A stretch of DNA of 64,000 nt, from assembly GCF_048564905.1 (NCBI RefSeq), contig NC_133014.1, forward strand, positions 14,207,136-14,271,135, in the 5' to 3' direction. How positions within the stretch are numbered: the first letter of the stretch is position 1; the number at the start of each line of letters is the position of its first letter. Below, one piece after another: positions 47,401 through 58,599 of the stretch. Under the pieces are notes generated by a model that ran no database searches, was not told where the DNA came from, and saw nothing but the letters and a program-made list of their open reading frames with translations. The position numbers and the translations under genes were made by a program. This DNA comes from Vicugna pacos (lineage: Eukaryota > Chordata > Mammalia > Artiodactyla > Camelidae).

Positions 47401-48025
47401 TGTGGTAGATTACCTGATGAGAGTCAACACTACTCATGCAATTCTTCATTAATAATGCCAAATCTTCTGCTCTGAGTCACTCTTATGTATAAAAAGAAAA
47501 TGTTGGTGCCTACATAGTATGATTTAAAAGGGGTCCTTCCCAAATGCCCTCTGTCTGTGACTTACATAAACCCTGATCTTACCAGTAGCTCATGTTTTTT
47601 TTTTTTTAATAACACCAGCATTGTGTAAAAATAATAGCTTATAAGGGCACGGAATTCATTTATGAATCATATTGATGGAGATGATTATCAGATTGATCGG
47701 CCTCAGAGAGCAGAATCTTAGGGGAAGATACGGGGGAAGGTGGATGCTAACGTTACCTCTGGGAAACGCCTGCCGCATCAGGTTCCACCAGGCACACCCT
47801 TACGCTAGCATTCTAAGAAACACCAGACGGAATTCTTAGCCACTCATCTATTACTGGCGCTTGAATTTTCATATTTAAGTATTAATTCGCTTTAGAGGAA
47901 CAACTATATTTTCCTGCAGGCTTCTTTGATGAATTTATAATAGGAAATACATGGACCTAGAAATTAAACTGAAATAGAACTGAAATGTAATTCTCGGGCT
48001 TCTACTAACTCACACTAAATATTTA
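44409..48025. other. Unassigned unique DNA
   Basis: No gene recognised. 44865-45015 is rich in alternating purine-pyrimidine (GTGCATGTGT, CATGCACATGCATGCACAT). 46550-46790 is a repeat-free stretch that may be conserved. 47045-47085 is T-rich. Confidence 0.45.
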
Positions 48026-48029
48026 CAAG

Positions 48030-48155
48030 CTGCCTGCACTCTTTGAAAATTAATTTCCTACTATGTAAAACGAGAAAGATGTAACACCCAACTTATGTAG
48101 CTATTATGAAGAGTAAATATGATAATTATACAAAGTACCTAATTATTATAACAAC
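48030..48155 (+). mobile_element. MIR SINE relic
   Basis: Follows the MIR 3' half: ATTTCCTACTATGTAAAACG, then AGCTATTATGAAGAGTAAAT and ATACAAAGTACCT (compare MIR 'ctcatctgtaaaatgg' and 'gtgaggattaaatga'). Degraded. Confidence 0.55.
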
Positions 48156-48184
48156 ATTGCCAGGCGATGTGAGTGAATCTCTTC

Positions 48185-48325
48185 CAGCCGTTTGTAGATA
48201 AGCACTATTATTACTTCTATTTCACAAATCAGTAAACTGAGAGGAAGTAACTTTTTTTTTTTTACATGACACAGCTAAGAAATGACAAAACCTAGAACTA
48301 GAACCAGGTCTCTCTGACTCCAAAT
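48185..48325 (-). mobile_element. MIR SINE relic
   Basis: The plus strand is MIR antisense: ATTACTTCTATTTCACAAAT, CAGTAAACTGAGAGGAAGTA, ACATGACACAGCTAAGAAAT and CTAGAACCAGGTCTCTCTGA. It lies tail-to-tail with the MIR just to its left. An internal T run (48251-48262) is expanded. Confidence 0.7.
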
Positions 48326-48367
48326 TTTTGATGCACTGAATCTCTCTGTTCTATTCCTTCTCACAGA

Positions 48368-48958
48368 GCGTGACAGGTAATTTGATGTGTCAACTTTAAC
48401 TGGACTTGGGCATGCCCGGAAGGCTGGTGAAATATTTCTTGGTGTGTCTGCCAGGGTGTCTCCAGAAAAGATGAGCATTTGTTTGAATCCACAGACTTCA
48501 TAAAGATGACTGCGCTCATCAAAGAGGGTGGGCATCACCCAATGTGTTGAGGGCCTGGATAGAAGGTGGAAGAGGGGCAGCTTCACTCTCTCTGCTTCAG
48601 CTGTGATTCGCATCTTCTGCGCTTGGATGGCACTCCTGGGTCCTGGGCGTTCAGACTCAGACTGGCCCCCTGATTCTCAGAACTTCCCTTTTGGACTGAA
48701 TGACATCACTGATTCTCCAGCTTATAGACAGCAGATCATGGGACTTTTTGCTCCCATAATCATGTGAATCCATTCCTATAGCAAATCTCTTTCTCTCTTT
48801 CTCTCCTTCTCTCTCTTTTCTTTCTCTCTCTCTTTCTTTCTCTCTCTCCCTCCCTTTCTTCCTTCTTTTCTTTCTCTTTCTTTCTCTCTTTCCTTCTTTT
48901 TTTCTCTCTCCCTCTCTCTTTCTTCCATCTCATTTTCTCCCAAGCATCCTGACCAATA
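48368..48958 (+). mobile_element. LTR-like ancient repeat with expanded CT tract
   Basis: The order TTTGATGTGTCAACTTTAAC, GGTGTGTCTGCCAGGGTGTC, GGTGGGCATCACCCAATGTG, GGCCTGGATAGAAGGTGG, ATCATGGGACTTTTTGCTCC and an ending CCTGACCAATACA is a familiar mammalian interspersed repeat with LTR-like ends. I cannot settle the family name. A CT-rich simple repeat (48783-48930) replaces the short linker usually found before the 3' end. Ancient fossil. Confidence 0.6.
48783..48930. repeat. (CTTT/CT)n pyrimidine tract
   Basis: About 150 bases of almost pure pyrimidine inside the LTR-like repeat, in CTCTTT and TTTC units. Confidence 0.9.
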
Positions 48959-49790
48959 CACAAAGACTGACAAAACTTAGGTGTTAAGAATAAAGGGGAA
49001 AGATGTCAAGATCTGAAACATCCTTCAAACCAGAAGTCTCCTTTGATTAAAAGCAGACAATCTAGTAAAGCATTCCTTGCCCTGGCACAGGTGACAATCC
49101 CTTAGAAGAATTACATGGAGAAAGGGGCTTCATTCTGAGTCTTACTGACTAGCAAGAACACTTCAGCAATGTCCAGACTTGAAAAAAGTGATCCTGTCCT
49201 ATCCCAGCCCATAACATGTTTTCAATTGGATTTAATGCAGATAAATATCTAGGCTTCAGGACAATGGAGCTCCAACATCTAAACAGACAAACACAGACCT
49301 CCTCAGACTCTAAGAAGGAATGTAGCTCCAAGAGAATGGCGAGCGCTGTGGTTGTGACCGTGACACAGAAATGTAAGTAACTGGCGTGTGGAACACAGAG
49401 GGAAGAGTGACACAGCCAGCCCAGCAGCCTCCGAATGCCTCTGCTAAGCGTGGATATGACAGTGAAAAGGGTATAAGACAAACGAAGCACCGCGTATTGG
49501 AGGAGAAACACTTAAGGACTGTATGACTCCCTAAGAGTTCCGACTAGAAAACTTAAACCCAGAATATGATAAGCGCTGTGAAAGCATGGAAAGGACCACA
49601 AGGGACCACTGAAAGGAGGCAAAGCAACACAAATGAGATACGCAAGCTCAAGCGGACACAGAAACCTCCCTTTGGCTTTCAGCTCTAGCTGGCCCTTCCC
49701 TTTCATTACCTTTCCTCGCGGAATGCTCTCCTTTTTCACTTAGCTAATATCTTCATTGATGTTGCCCTTAAGTGCAATCGTCACTTCTAC
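48959..49790. other. Unassigned DNA
   Basis: A 120-codon minus-strand frame at 49149-49511 has no recognisable domain. No gene called. Confidence 0.45.
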
Positions 49791-49794
49791 CGAA

Positions 49795-49985
49795 ATTCCT
49801 ATACCTTTAAAATTGTATTCAGAGGCCCCTCTTTGAAGCTCTGTCATATCACCCGTGGTATTATAAATGTCATTTTACTCAGCAGTCACTGAAAGTAAAG
49901 TTTCTTAAGGGCAGAGATTATATTTAGTATTTTATACCTAGGTCTGAGGAATCCATGCTGCAAAGAGTGGGTGATCACGTAACGT
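49795..49985 (+). mobile_element. L2-like LINE relic
   Basis: AAAGTTTCTTAAGGGCAGAG and ATTATATTTAGTATTTTATACC followed by a GAGGAATCCATG ending resemble the L2 3' UTR landmark 'gctccttgagggcagggactgtg'. Degraded. Confidence 0.45.
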
Positions 49986-51190
49986 TTGTATAACAATTCG
50001 TAGGTTTTACAAAGTCACCATAGAGATATTAATTAATTTTATTTATTAGAAAACCTCTAGAGAGGAAACATGTTTCTACACTCAGTTCTCACAGAATAAA
50101 AAATGAAGTACCTGTAACGTGCAACTGAATTCCCTGACTCAAAATCTGATGCAATTTCCATTAAATTTTATCATACAAAATCAATCCAAGGCTGGATTCC
50201 CATAATAAATAATCTCCATTCCAGCGTCATGGCTCTGACAGGTAAGTTACTTCAGACAAGCACCCATTATTCAAATGTTAATTCAAATGTATTATGGATA
50301 TGCAAAGTATCAAAGATAAACAGATCTACTCAAAAACTCTCATTATGAGCACAGTGGTATCTCAGTTACTCACATTGAATGGCTTCCAGTTGAAAACTGT
50401 GTTCTGCTGCTTGAATGATTTAAACATATTTTAAAGTGACTTGTGATGCACAACGCCAATATTAATCTGCTACCTGACTTCTTTTTCCACATTTTAAACT
50501 TTATTTTGTTTTGATCAGAATGTTTTGTACCCAAGCTTAGTCAACATGCTGATTTCGAACTTCCTCATATAAGTGGCAGGGTCACCACTCACCCTGGCGA
50601 TTTAATAAGTATAAAGTGAAGGAAATATATTCTCCGAAGATCCCCCAGGCATGTCCTCCTTTTCCATTACGTTTTTCGTACTCACTACTGAACTTGGATT
50701 TGCTTTCTTGAAGTCTACTAGAGACATGTTAACCCGAGTCAATAAGCGTTCAGACACTGGCTGTGTATTCCGTGCATGCTGGGAATTCTGGACGTTGCAT
50801 TAAATTACCTGGATACTTTTCATGTCTAAAATGAGCTGGTTTTAATAGACTATCTCGAAGTCTCTTTTCAGCTCTAACACTATGTTGCTTTAAGTTGAGG
50901 CAGAGATTATTTTGAAATAAATACATAGGACACACTCCTTTACAGTTAGAACATAAGGTCAGACATTGAGAGCAAAATATAGTAACTTTTCTTGGGCTAT
51001 ATTCACAGAGATAAATTATTGAGGGTGTGAATGAAAAATACTGGCAGCCATAGCAGTAAACAAAGGATGCTGTGGCCATCACGTCATCGGCCACTGCCCC
51101 TGCCCAGACACTCAGGATGCAGGCGAGCGGGCAGCCTGGCCTCTGCGGCCACCCTTAACGGTGCCCCCTGAGGGGACACAGGATGTGGAA
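49986..51190. other. Unassigned DNA
   Basis: No gene seen. 51060-51190 is GC-richer and may already belong to the LTR-like segment that follows. Confidence 0.45.
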
Positions 51191-51194
51191 GAAA

Positions 51195-51475
51195 GGGACA
51201 CTGGCCCCAGACAGCTAGGTGCACATCAAAGGAGGGAGTTCAGTGAGCGCAGACCTTTGCATCTTCCCACACACAGAGAAGCGCTGAATTCCTCACCTTG
51301 AGACGTCTGGCTTTCTTTAACTAACAGTAATCTTTGGATGTTCCGACTACCTGTCTTTGTGGTAAAACTGCTGTACATCCTGGCTCCTCCCCTGCCTCTT
51401 AGAAACAGTCTCCTGGAGCGATCTAAGAGGCTGCCTTGTGGGTCTGCAGAAACTCCACCAAGTAACACTTACCTC
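51195..51475 (+). mobile_element. LTR-like fossil segment
   Basis: A block reading GCGCAGACCTTTGCATCTTC, ACACAGAGAAGCGCTGAATT, CTGGCTTTCTTTAACTAACA and CTCCTGGAGCGATCTAAGAG resembles the R/U5 part of artiodactyl endogenous-retrovirus LTRs that I recall, possibly class II. Decayed fossil; boundaries and family uncertain. Confidence 0.4.
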
Positions 51476-51511
51476 TCCAATTTTAGGTTGTGCATTTTTA
51501 GTTGACAAGGG

Positions 51512-51534
51512 GAATAACCCTTTAAGGGTTATTC
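51512..51534. repeat. 23-bp near-perfect palindrome
   Basis: Arms GAATAACCCTT and AAGGGTTATTC around a single central base. Confidence 0.9.
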
Positions 51535-52160
51535 ACCTCTACAGAATATTTTGGCCAGTGTTGGCTTCCATACTTCAAATGAGATTGCCACTCCCCGCTT
51601 CTGCTTCTAACCGAACGGCTCACATCGTGACGGGGGGAGTGGGCAGTGGTCTGCTCCAGGATGTCAGGTAAATTTTACCAAAGTCAGGTGCATATACAGT
51701 TCCCTGCTTCCTATTTGGATTTCCAGATTCCTTGCCCTGAAGCTTGTTTGTCAGCTATGGGTCTGACACCCCGAATCTGTCATTTTTCTTCAGCACAATA
51801 CTGGTTTGCCTTGTATGAGCTGGATCTCCTGACTCACATTTTGGGAACATATTTTGTCTTCCTTCCTCCATTTATTTTGTCTCTCAGCTTTAGCCAATGT
51901 ATTAGGTTTCCTGGATCATCACAACCCTACTCTGTTCACTGCCCCGGGTCCACGAGAGACATCTTTCCTCCTGCCATCAATTTTTCCTAAGATGTTGGCA
52001 ATTTCAAGTGACTCATCAATTTTTTTTTTTCTGTTTCTCTTCAGGTATTTAATTTCTGGAGTTTCTGCTTGCTCTGTTCCACTCCATGTACGTTAGGGTC
52101 ACGGTCATTATTTCTCACCCTCTCTGGGTTCTAAATAAGGGGAGAAAGGTATCCATAGGG

Positions 52161-52175
52161 TCACCAGAGGGAGCA
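52161..52175 (+). promoter_or_regulatory. CTCF-like motif
   Basis: TCACCAGAGGGAGCA matches 12 of 14 core positions of the CTCF consensus as I recall it. Sequence alone does not show binding. Confidence 0.3.
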
Positions 52176-53789
52176 GAAAGAGATCAAGGTGCTGTCTTTA
52201 TTAGCTGAGGTCCAATAATTGTCGAAGTGCAGGATATTGGGCAAGGTAGATCGCAGGAAAAAAATGTGTTACTTTAAGTCCAAGTTGACCTTCTCTCTAC
52301 TTTCTACAAAAATCAAGATATTGAAACCGACCTGAAAGAAATATGAACTTTCAGGGAACTATTGCTTCCCATTCACCCAGCTTCCTGTGTACAAGAGGTT
52401 TGACCTCTAAGACCTCTCCTTGTTTTCAAGGAACATGAAACACAGAGAAAGCTTTCTCAGTAGTGCTTTCTCAATATAATATGTCTTTGCCTATGAAGGA
52501 TGCCCACGAAAGCCAGTTTTGCAACAATCAAAGGTAAGTTTGGACCAACCCAGCCTTGACATTCCCTTCTGCTTGACTAAACGTCAGATAGATTTCTTCC
52601 TGACTGTCGGCTCCTGGCATCCTTTGTCTTAAAACATCTAACATATAATTATAAATTCTCTGTTTCTTTGAGATGTAAATTTTATCCCAGACTCTAGACT
52701 ATTTTACAACCCAGAATGTCCTTTTCGAGGACCTGGGGATGATGCCTTTTGAAATGTAACCATCAAGGACGGCGCCACGACCTTCAGTACCCGTGGGGAG
52801 GTAGGTAGGATCCTAACTCTGACAAATGCCAGTTAGCAAATGCAGGTGGTATAATGGTATTGAACGACCTCCCCTCTAACGTTCCAAAACACTTATGCTC
52901 GAGTTCACCCCAGTGCCTAAATGTCCTCCTGCCTTTTTATTGCAGTGGAGTTGAGCTCAGTCTCTCCCCACTGTTGTAATAGTCTTGACACCTACTGCAG
53001 TAGCCCAGCGCAATCCTTCTTTGAGGATTTGAAATATGAGTATTCATATTTCTTGGAGAAGAAGCCAATAAATGAAAAGTGGGAAAAACCTTGAAGGATT
53101 CCTGTGGGATAAGAGGGAAGCACATACATGATTTGTAAAAACAGGGAAGAGCAGAAAGATCTTTCCTTCCCTCTACTCACAGCAACTCTATTCAGACTTC
53201 ATTTTCCTAGAGTAGAATACAGTCTAACTGCCCCAACACATATGAAGGAGAACATGGTGAGAAAGTGAAAAATTATGACTTCTGTAGAACGTGGGGAACT
53301 TTATTGGGGTTGGGGTGGAAATTCATCAGGGTGCGTGCTTACAAGCATCAAATATGTGAAAGATTTGGAAACAGAAAAGTCATCTGGAAAAGGGGTTCAG
53401 ACCTGTTTTATGTGTCCCAGGGAACAGTTCCAAGACTAGCATATATAAGTGAAAATGGAAAATGTTTCAGTTCAGTTAATGAACTTTTCAAAATCCTGAA
53501 ATGTTCAAAAACGAACTATGTTCCACAGTCTTGGAAGGCAGTGAACACAGTGTCCAGGGGTATAAACACACAATGGGTGAGGAAGTCTTGACTGAAACGT
53601 TGAGGAGAAATTCAATCTCAAACACCACAAGAGTATGTGACAGCCAGGTGTGATTTTCCCTCTGGCCTTGGTTTTTTCCCTTCTATTTTTATTTATAATA
53701 AGGAAAACAAACAACGTGAAATTGACAGAAGGAACACAGTGTAAAAGCTCCTTTGTAACAAGTAAAAATACTGAATAGTTTAATTTTCA

Positions 53790-53845
53790 CACAGAGAGAC
53801 ACAAACACACAAAGGTACACACATACACACTCACACACACAACAA
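53790..53845. repeat. Degenerate (CA)n tract
   Basis: ACACAAACACACAAAGG followed by ACACACATACACACTCACAC, interrupted. Confidence 0.8.
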
Positions 53846-56200
53846 AGTCAACTGCCATCTCTGAAGAAGCTTTTCTGAAAATACTTCACTGGGAAATAGA
53901 AAAAGGAAACATAACAAATATGCCATTAACATAAATTCAGAGTGCTATGTTACCGTGAATCCTCCGTTAGCAACTTACAGTCCTTGAGAGGATGAAAAGA
54001 AACATTTTTGTTGCTGTTGCATCCTTTATGGTCATTAATAGCCTTTTAAGCTGAAAGTTCTGCATCTCAAAGTTCTTTCCTTCACTTTGCCTCCTTAACG
54101 GCATCTTTCACCTCCAAGCTAAATTAGGCTATCTATCACAGGAAACATAAAGTGGACCAATGACCTTAAGAAATTCGGAAATGGTAGGATCTTTGATTTT
54201 CAAAATAGATTAAAAATAGGATGACTTCAGATGGCCCTGTTGAATGGCTCCTCTGGGAAGACCAGCCCGTGACTATTAGTGTGATTTGTCCACTGTGTTG
54301 GACTGGAAGGAGGTTGTGAATTGCCTTGCAGAGCATGCTTTGCAGAAAGCTTCTCTGAAATGTTTAATAGCTTCAGCAACTGAACAGAAAATTACCAGGT
54401 ATTTCCTGGTCACCAAATAGAAGAGGTCAGATATCGCCCTGCTATGAAACAAGGTTATAAATCCAAATCAAACAAAATTCTCAAACTCGTAAGATTTCTT
54501 AAGATTCACGGGTACAGACTTGCCCCCAGGCATTCGCTGATTTTCACTGGCCAAGGAGAACTGGACAGAACAGACTCACTGGCATGTCAAATGCAGGACG
54601 GAAAACGTATGTATTACTGACGGGAAGTTGTCAATAACATGTGCGTCAAATAACAACAATTTTATTAGTCGTCTGTTCTCTGTATGACACTATGAGGGTA
54701 CAGAGTTATACAACAAAGGGCACAGAGGATTTTACCATCTCTAAGTGTGTGTGACTCTCTGTACAGACAGCACTATCAGCATGGAATCACAGTGCATAAT
54801 TTCAGTACAACATACTCATGTCTTATAACATGGTTACGATGTAAATAGGATTTTTCCCCATTTAAATAGTTATTTAACTGATCAATAAAAAGCTGATGCT
54901 TCAGAAAGGAAAATAGGTGAACAGAAAGTGCTACCTTCCTCCTTAGGAGTCTTGCCCTAAATGCTTCTTTCATTACTTTCCACCAAAATAAAAATGAGCG
55001 CACCTTGTGCTTCCCAAGATGTATACCCATCGCCAACTTAGACGCAACACAGAGAGGAATTTTCAAGTCCATAATGTGCTTTAAAAATAGATAATACAGA
55101 GCACTGACGCTCATCTGAGATTCCACAGGATGTCCAGACACGTGCCCCTTTTTGTGTTCTAAACAGTCTATACTTCCTTAAACAACTCAGATGGCCCAGC
55201 ATGTCAGCTTACACCTTCCTCTCTTCTGCTGCTTCCAAACGTCTCCAGCGCCGGGACTTCTCAGGTAAATTAAGGTGCTGATCTGAATTCACTTGGGGTT
55301 ACAGGCCTTGCTCTTTATCTCTTTAAAGAGAATTTCCTCTAATTACTTTGCGTTAAAGCCAAGAAGGGACTGAAATTTGCAGCATCTCCTGCTCCCTAAC
55401 ATCTAGGAAGTTTTTATCATTTTTTTTCCCTCCAGACGCAGAAGCGAGAGGAGAAAAAAAATAATTCAGGCTACAGAACCAATGGAAAATCCCAGGTTTT
55501 TGTCGTAAGGCATATAACTTCTCTATTTTCGCAATTCGATATCATAGCTTTCATTGCATGATTTTTGGCAGCATTAAATAACTCAGAATGGATTTTAAAA
55601 CTGTATTTTCTTATATCTTTGAATTGGAATTTCTAGTTGCTCAAGATTTTTTTTTCAATCCAGCGTCTAGCATGTAAAACTGTTCTCAATACATTCATAA
55701 CAATGAAGGGGTTTTTAATCAGGATGTTGTCTTTGATAAATTAATTGTATTTGTATTGAATTGACAGGCATTCTTTTTAACAGAAGTTCTTAAATGTGTG
55801 CATTTTCATTTCAAAAAAATAAAGTCAGTGCCTTGAAAACCAACTCCCTTGTGTTCACAATGAAACTCTGTTAAATTAATTGTAACAGCATTTCAGCCGT
55901 GGGAAGAGTGGGCACGCTGCCCTCTGACACGTTGGGGAGTGAAACTGGACTCTGACACTACGCTAATGAGCAGAGAGGATGCTCAGGAGCCAAGATGGGA
56001 TGCTGGAAGATCCTGCATTGTATTGAGAAAGTAAAATGGCACCAAACCTGGGGGAACTTGTGAGAGAAATGATTGTTCTCTTTTGCGTAGTTCTGAAGAT
56101 TTAAGACTAATCTAGACTTGTGCCGTCTAATAAGTAGTCAGTAGCCATAGATGATTATTTAAATTTAAATTTGAATTAATGAACATTTAATTTCATTAAA

Positions 56201-56263
56201 AATTTTTTTTAACATTTTTTATTGATTCATAATCATTTTACAGTGTTGTGTCAAATTCCAGTG
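56201..56263 (-). mobile_element. 63-bp L1 3'-end insertion
   Basis: The plus strand reads a T-rich tail, TTTTTTATTGATTCATAATC and TTTTACAGTGTTGTGTCAAA, the same L1 3' terminus as at 35616. It is flanked by TCATTAAA at 56193-56200 and 56264-56271. Extremely 5'-truncated L1 copy. Confidence 0.8.
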
Positions 56264-56271
56264 TCATTAAA

Positions 56272-56955
56272 CATTAAGCTTACGAATTGCGCTAGCAACA
56301 TTTTAAGTGCTCGGTAGCTCACGTGACTAGTGCTGCCTTCTTGTACAATGCTGACAGGGCACATTTCTGCTGCGACAGAAAACTCTACTGGACAACAGTG
56401 ATACCAGTACAGCTGAACAGTGTTTAAGCCAGGGGTCTCCGCCTCAATGTCCTCATACGTGGTATAATTTCTCATGCACCACTTAGTCCCACGTATCAAT
56501 GTTCTGGATATCCACAGAATGATTCTAGCACAAAATACATAGTTATCTCTCTCTGTCTTCCTTCTGATAAACTGGAAATCTCACTCTCCTTCAAACATCC
56601 CGATGCTCCTTTTCCAGATACCTACCCAGCCGAGCTTTAGGGAAAAAAAATCTGCTTTCAAGTCACTTAAAACTTAGAGTGACTCTCCTCTTTCCTTACC
56701 TCACTGAGACACATCGCACTGTATCTGTTATTTAAGAAACATTAGTTATCCCATTCTGCCAAGAGATCATTTGAGAAGAAAGGGAGATTTTTCCAGCAGC
56801 CTTAATTAAAGCAGATATTTGTCTATTTGCATATCGAGTACAAGTGCTAATGCCTTAGCTTTGATGGACTTTTATGGAAATCTGTCTACCAATTGGCTCT
56901 GCTCTCCATACGTATCATCATGTACAGTACTCAGCACCAACAGCAAACTGAGTGA
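56272..56955. other. Unassigned; possible conserved noncoding stretch
   Basis: From about 56780 to 56955 the sequence is repeat-free and carries CCTTAATTAAAGCAG, ATTTGCATATCG (octamer-like) and AGCTTTGATGG (TCF-like). Candidate regulatory DNA only. Confidence 0.3.
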
Positions 56956-56959
56956 ATTA

Positions 56960-57095
56960 TTTATTCATATCATTTATTCCTTCAATAAATAGGCATTTAT
57001 TTACTCTGTGGCAGGCATTTGGTTAGTCCAAGACTGAAAAAAATGCTTAAGAAATTCTTCCTGTACTTCAGGAGCTTACAATCTAGGACAAGGAA
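56960..57095 (-). mobile_element. L2 LINE relic
   Basis: The plus strand is L2 antisense: ATTCCTTCAATAAATAGGCA, TTTACTCTGTGGCAGGCATT and CAGGAGCTTACAATCTAGGA (compare 'catggagcttacattctagt'). Confidence 0.75.
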
Positions 57096-57247
57096 ATATT
57101 TCCTTAAATAGAAATTGACACCTTAAGCAATGGTACGCCATTTTCTCTACCTGTAGAGGATACATGCATTTTAATAAATAATTACAGCGATCACTTACTG
57201 ATTGCTTACCACGTTGAAGACATACAGATATCAGATAGTCACACGAA

Positions 57248-58205
57248 AGGATGGTGAACATCACTAACCATCAGAGAAACGCAAATCAAAACCACTACGA
57301 TATCTGTCACATCTCACACCCATCACAATGGCTATCGTCAAACAGTCTACAAATAACAAATTCTGGTGAAGATACGGAATTAATGGAACCTTGCACACTG
57401 TTGCTGGGAATGTAAGGTGGTACAGACATGACAGAAAACAGCATGAACTTTCTTTGAAGAAATTAAAAATAGAACCACCATACGATGCAGCACCCCACGT
57501 CTGCATGTATGTCTAAAGAAAATAAAATCACTGTCTGAAGGAGATATTCACTCTCATGCTCATTGCCGCATTAGCCAAGAAGCAACTTAAGAGCTCGTCT
57601 ACAGGTGAATGGATTTAAGGAAGTGTAAATAAATAAATATATGCATACATACATATATACATACTATCCAGCCTTAAAAATAAAGGGAATTCTGGCATTT
57701 GCAGTGAGTTGCATGGATGAACTCATTGGGCATTATACTAAGTGAAATAAGCCAGAGACAGAAGGACAAATACTACATGGTTATCACTTATATATGGAAT
57801 CAAATCAATCAGTCAATCAATTAATCATCAAAAAGTCGAGCCCGTAGCTCACAGAGACAGAAAGTAGGAAGATGGTTTCCACAGGGTGGGTGCTGAAAGC
57901 AACAGGGAGAGGTAGCTAAAATGACAGACTTTCAGTTTTGAGTAAGGTGTAAGTTTCTGAAGCATAACGTGATGACTCTAGTTGGTAATACTGTATTGCG
58001 TAAATTAAAGTTGCTAAGAAAGTATCTTTGAGTGCTGTAACCAACAGAATGTAAACTTGAACTATGTCAGGTAACGGATGTTTTAGTTAGCTCTATGGTT
58101 AGGAATTCTTTTCACAATGTACACATCTACGAAGTCATCATATTGTGTTCTTCAAATATACTTCAGTTTTGTCAATTATACCACAATAAATCTGAAAAAA
58201 ATGTA
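57248..58205 (+). mobile_element. 5'-truncated L1, ORF2 end and 3' UTR
   Basis: Starts with GGTGAACATCACTAACCATC and ATCAAAACCACTACGATATC, continues with GGCTATCGTCAAACAGTCTA, AATAAGCCAGAGACAGAAGG and GGTTATCACTTATATATGG, then a CAAT-rich patch, and ends CACAATAAATCTGAAAAAAA. Diverged, with frames broken throughout. No clear flanking duplication found. Confidence 0.85.
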
Positions 58206-58598
58206 ATGGTCACTTACGTCTTTGGATTTGTCAAGTCATTTGCTGGGAGAAAGAATGGTAAACCGGACCACGAACATTGTCATTGATAAAACAGGCACGT
58301 TGCCATCAATCCCACTTGATACCATGAATGCCAGACCTTGGGCCAGACTGCCCCTTGCTTTGTATGATTTGTTCACCCCCCCGACCCCCCGCCTCCCGGA
58401 AGTTGGTGGTTCTTCAATGATCAGTTGAAACTTATATTCCAGAAAAATCAAATGAAAACAATAGCAGTCTATTCCTTTTACCAGGCACTTTATCATAGTA
58501 AAAAACAATTAGATTTAAGTTAAAAAAAAATCTAGCATGAGTTAATTTTTAAGGGAAGCAGCCACCTTCAAACACCATGGGTGAAAATAGAATCAGTG
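58206..58598. other. Unassigned DNA with C-rich patch
   Basis: CACCCCCCCGACCCCCCGCC lies at about 58375-58395. Nothing else recognised. Confidence 0.45.
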
Positions 58599-58599
58599 A

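Larger units (their letters stand above)
51535..56190. other. Unassigned unique DNA
   Basis: 4.6 kb without a recognised gene or confident repeat. Contains a CTCF-like word at 52161, a degenerate (CA)n tract at 53790-53845, and minus- and plus-strand frames of 108-121 codons without domains. Confidence 0.45.
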
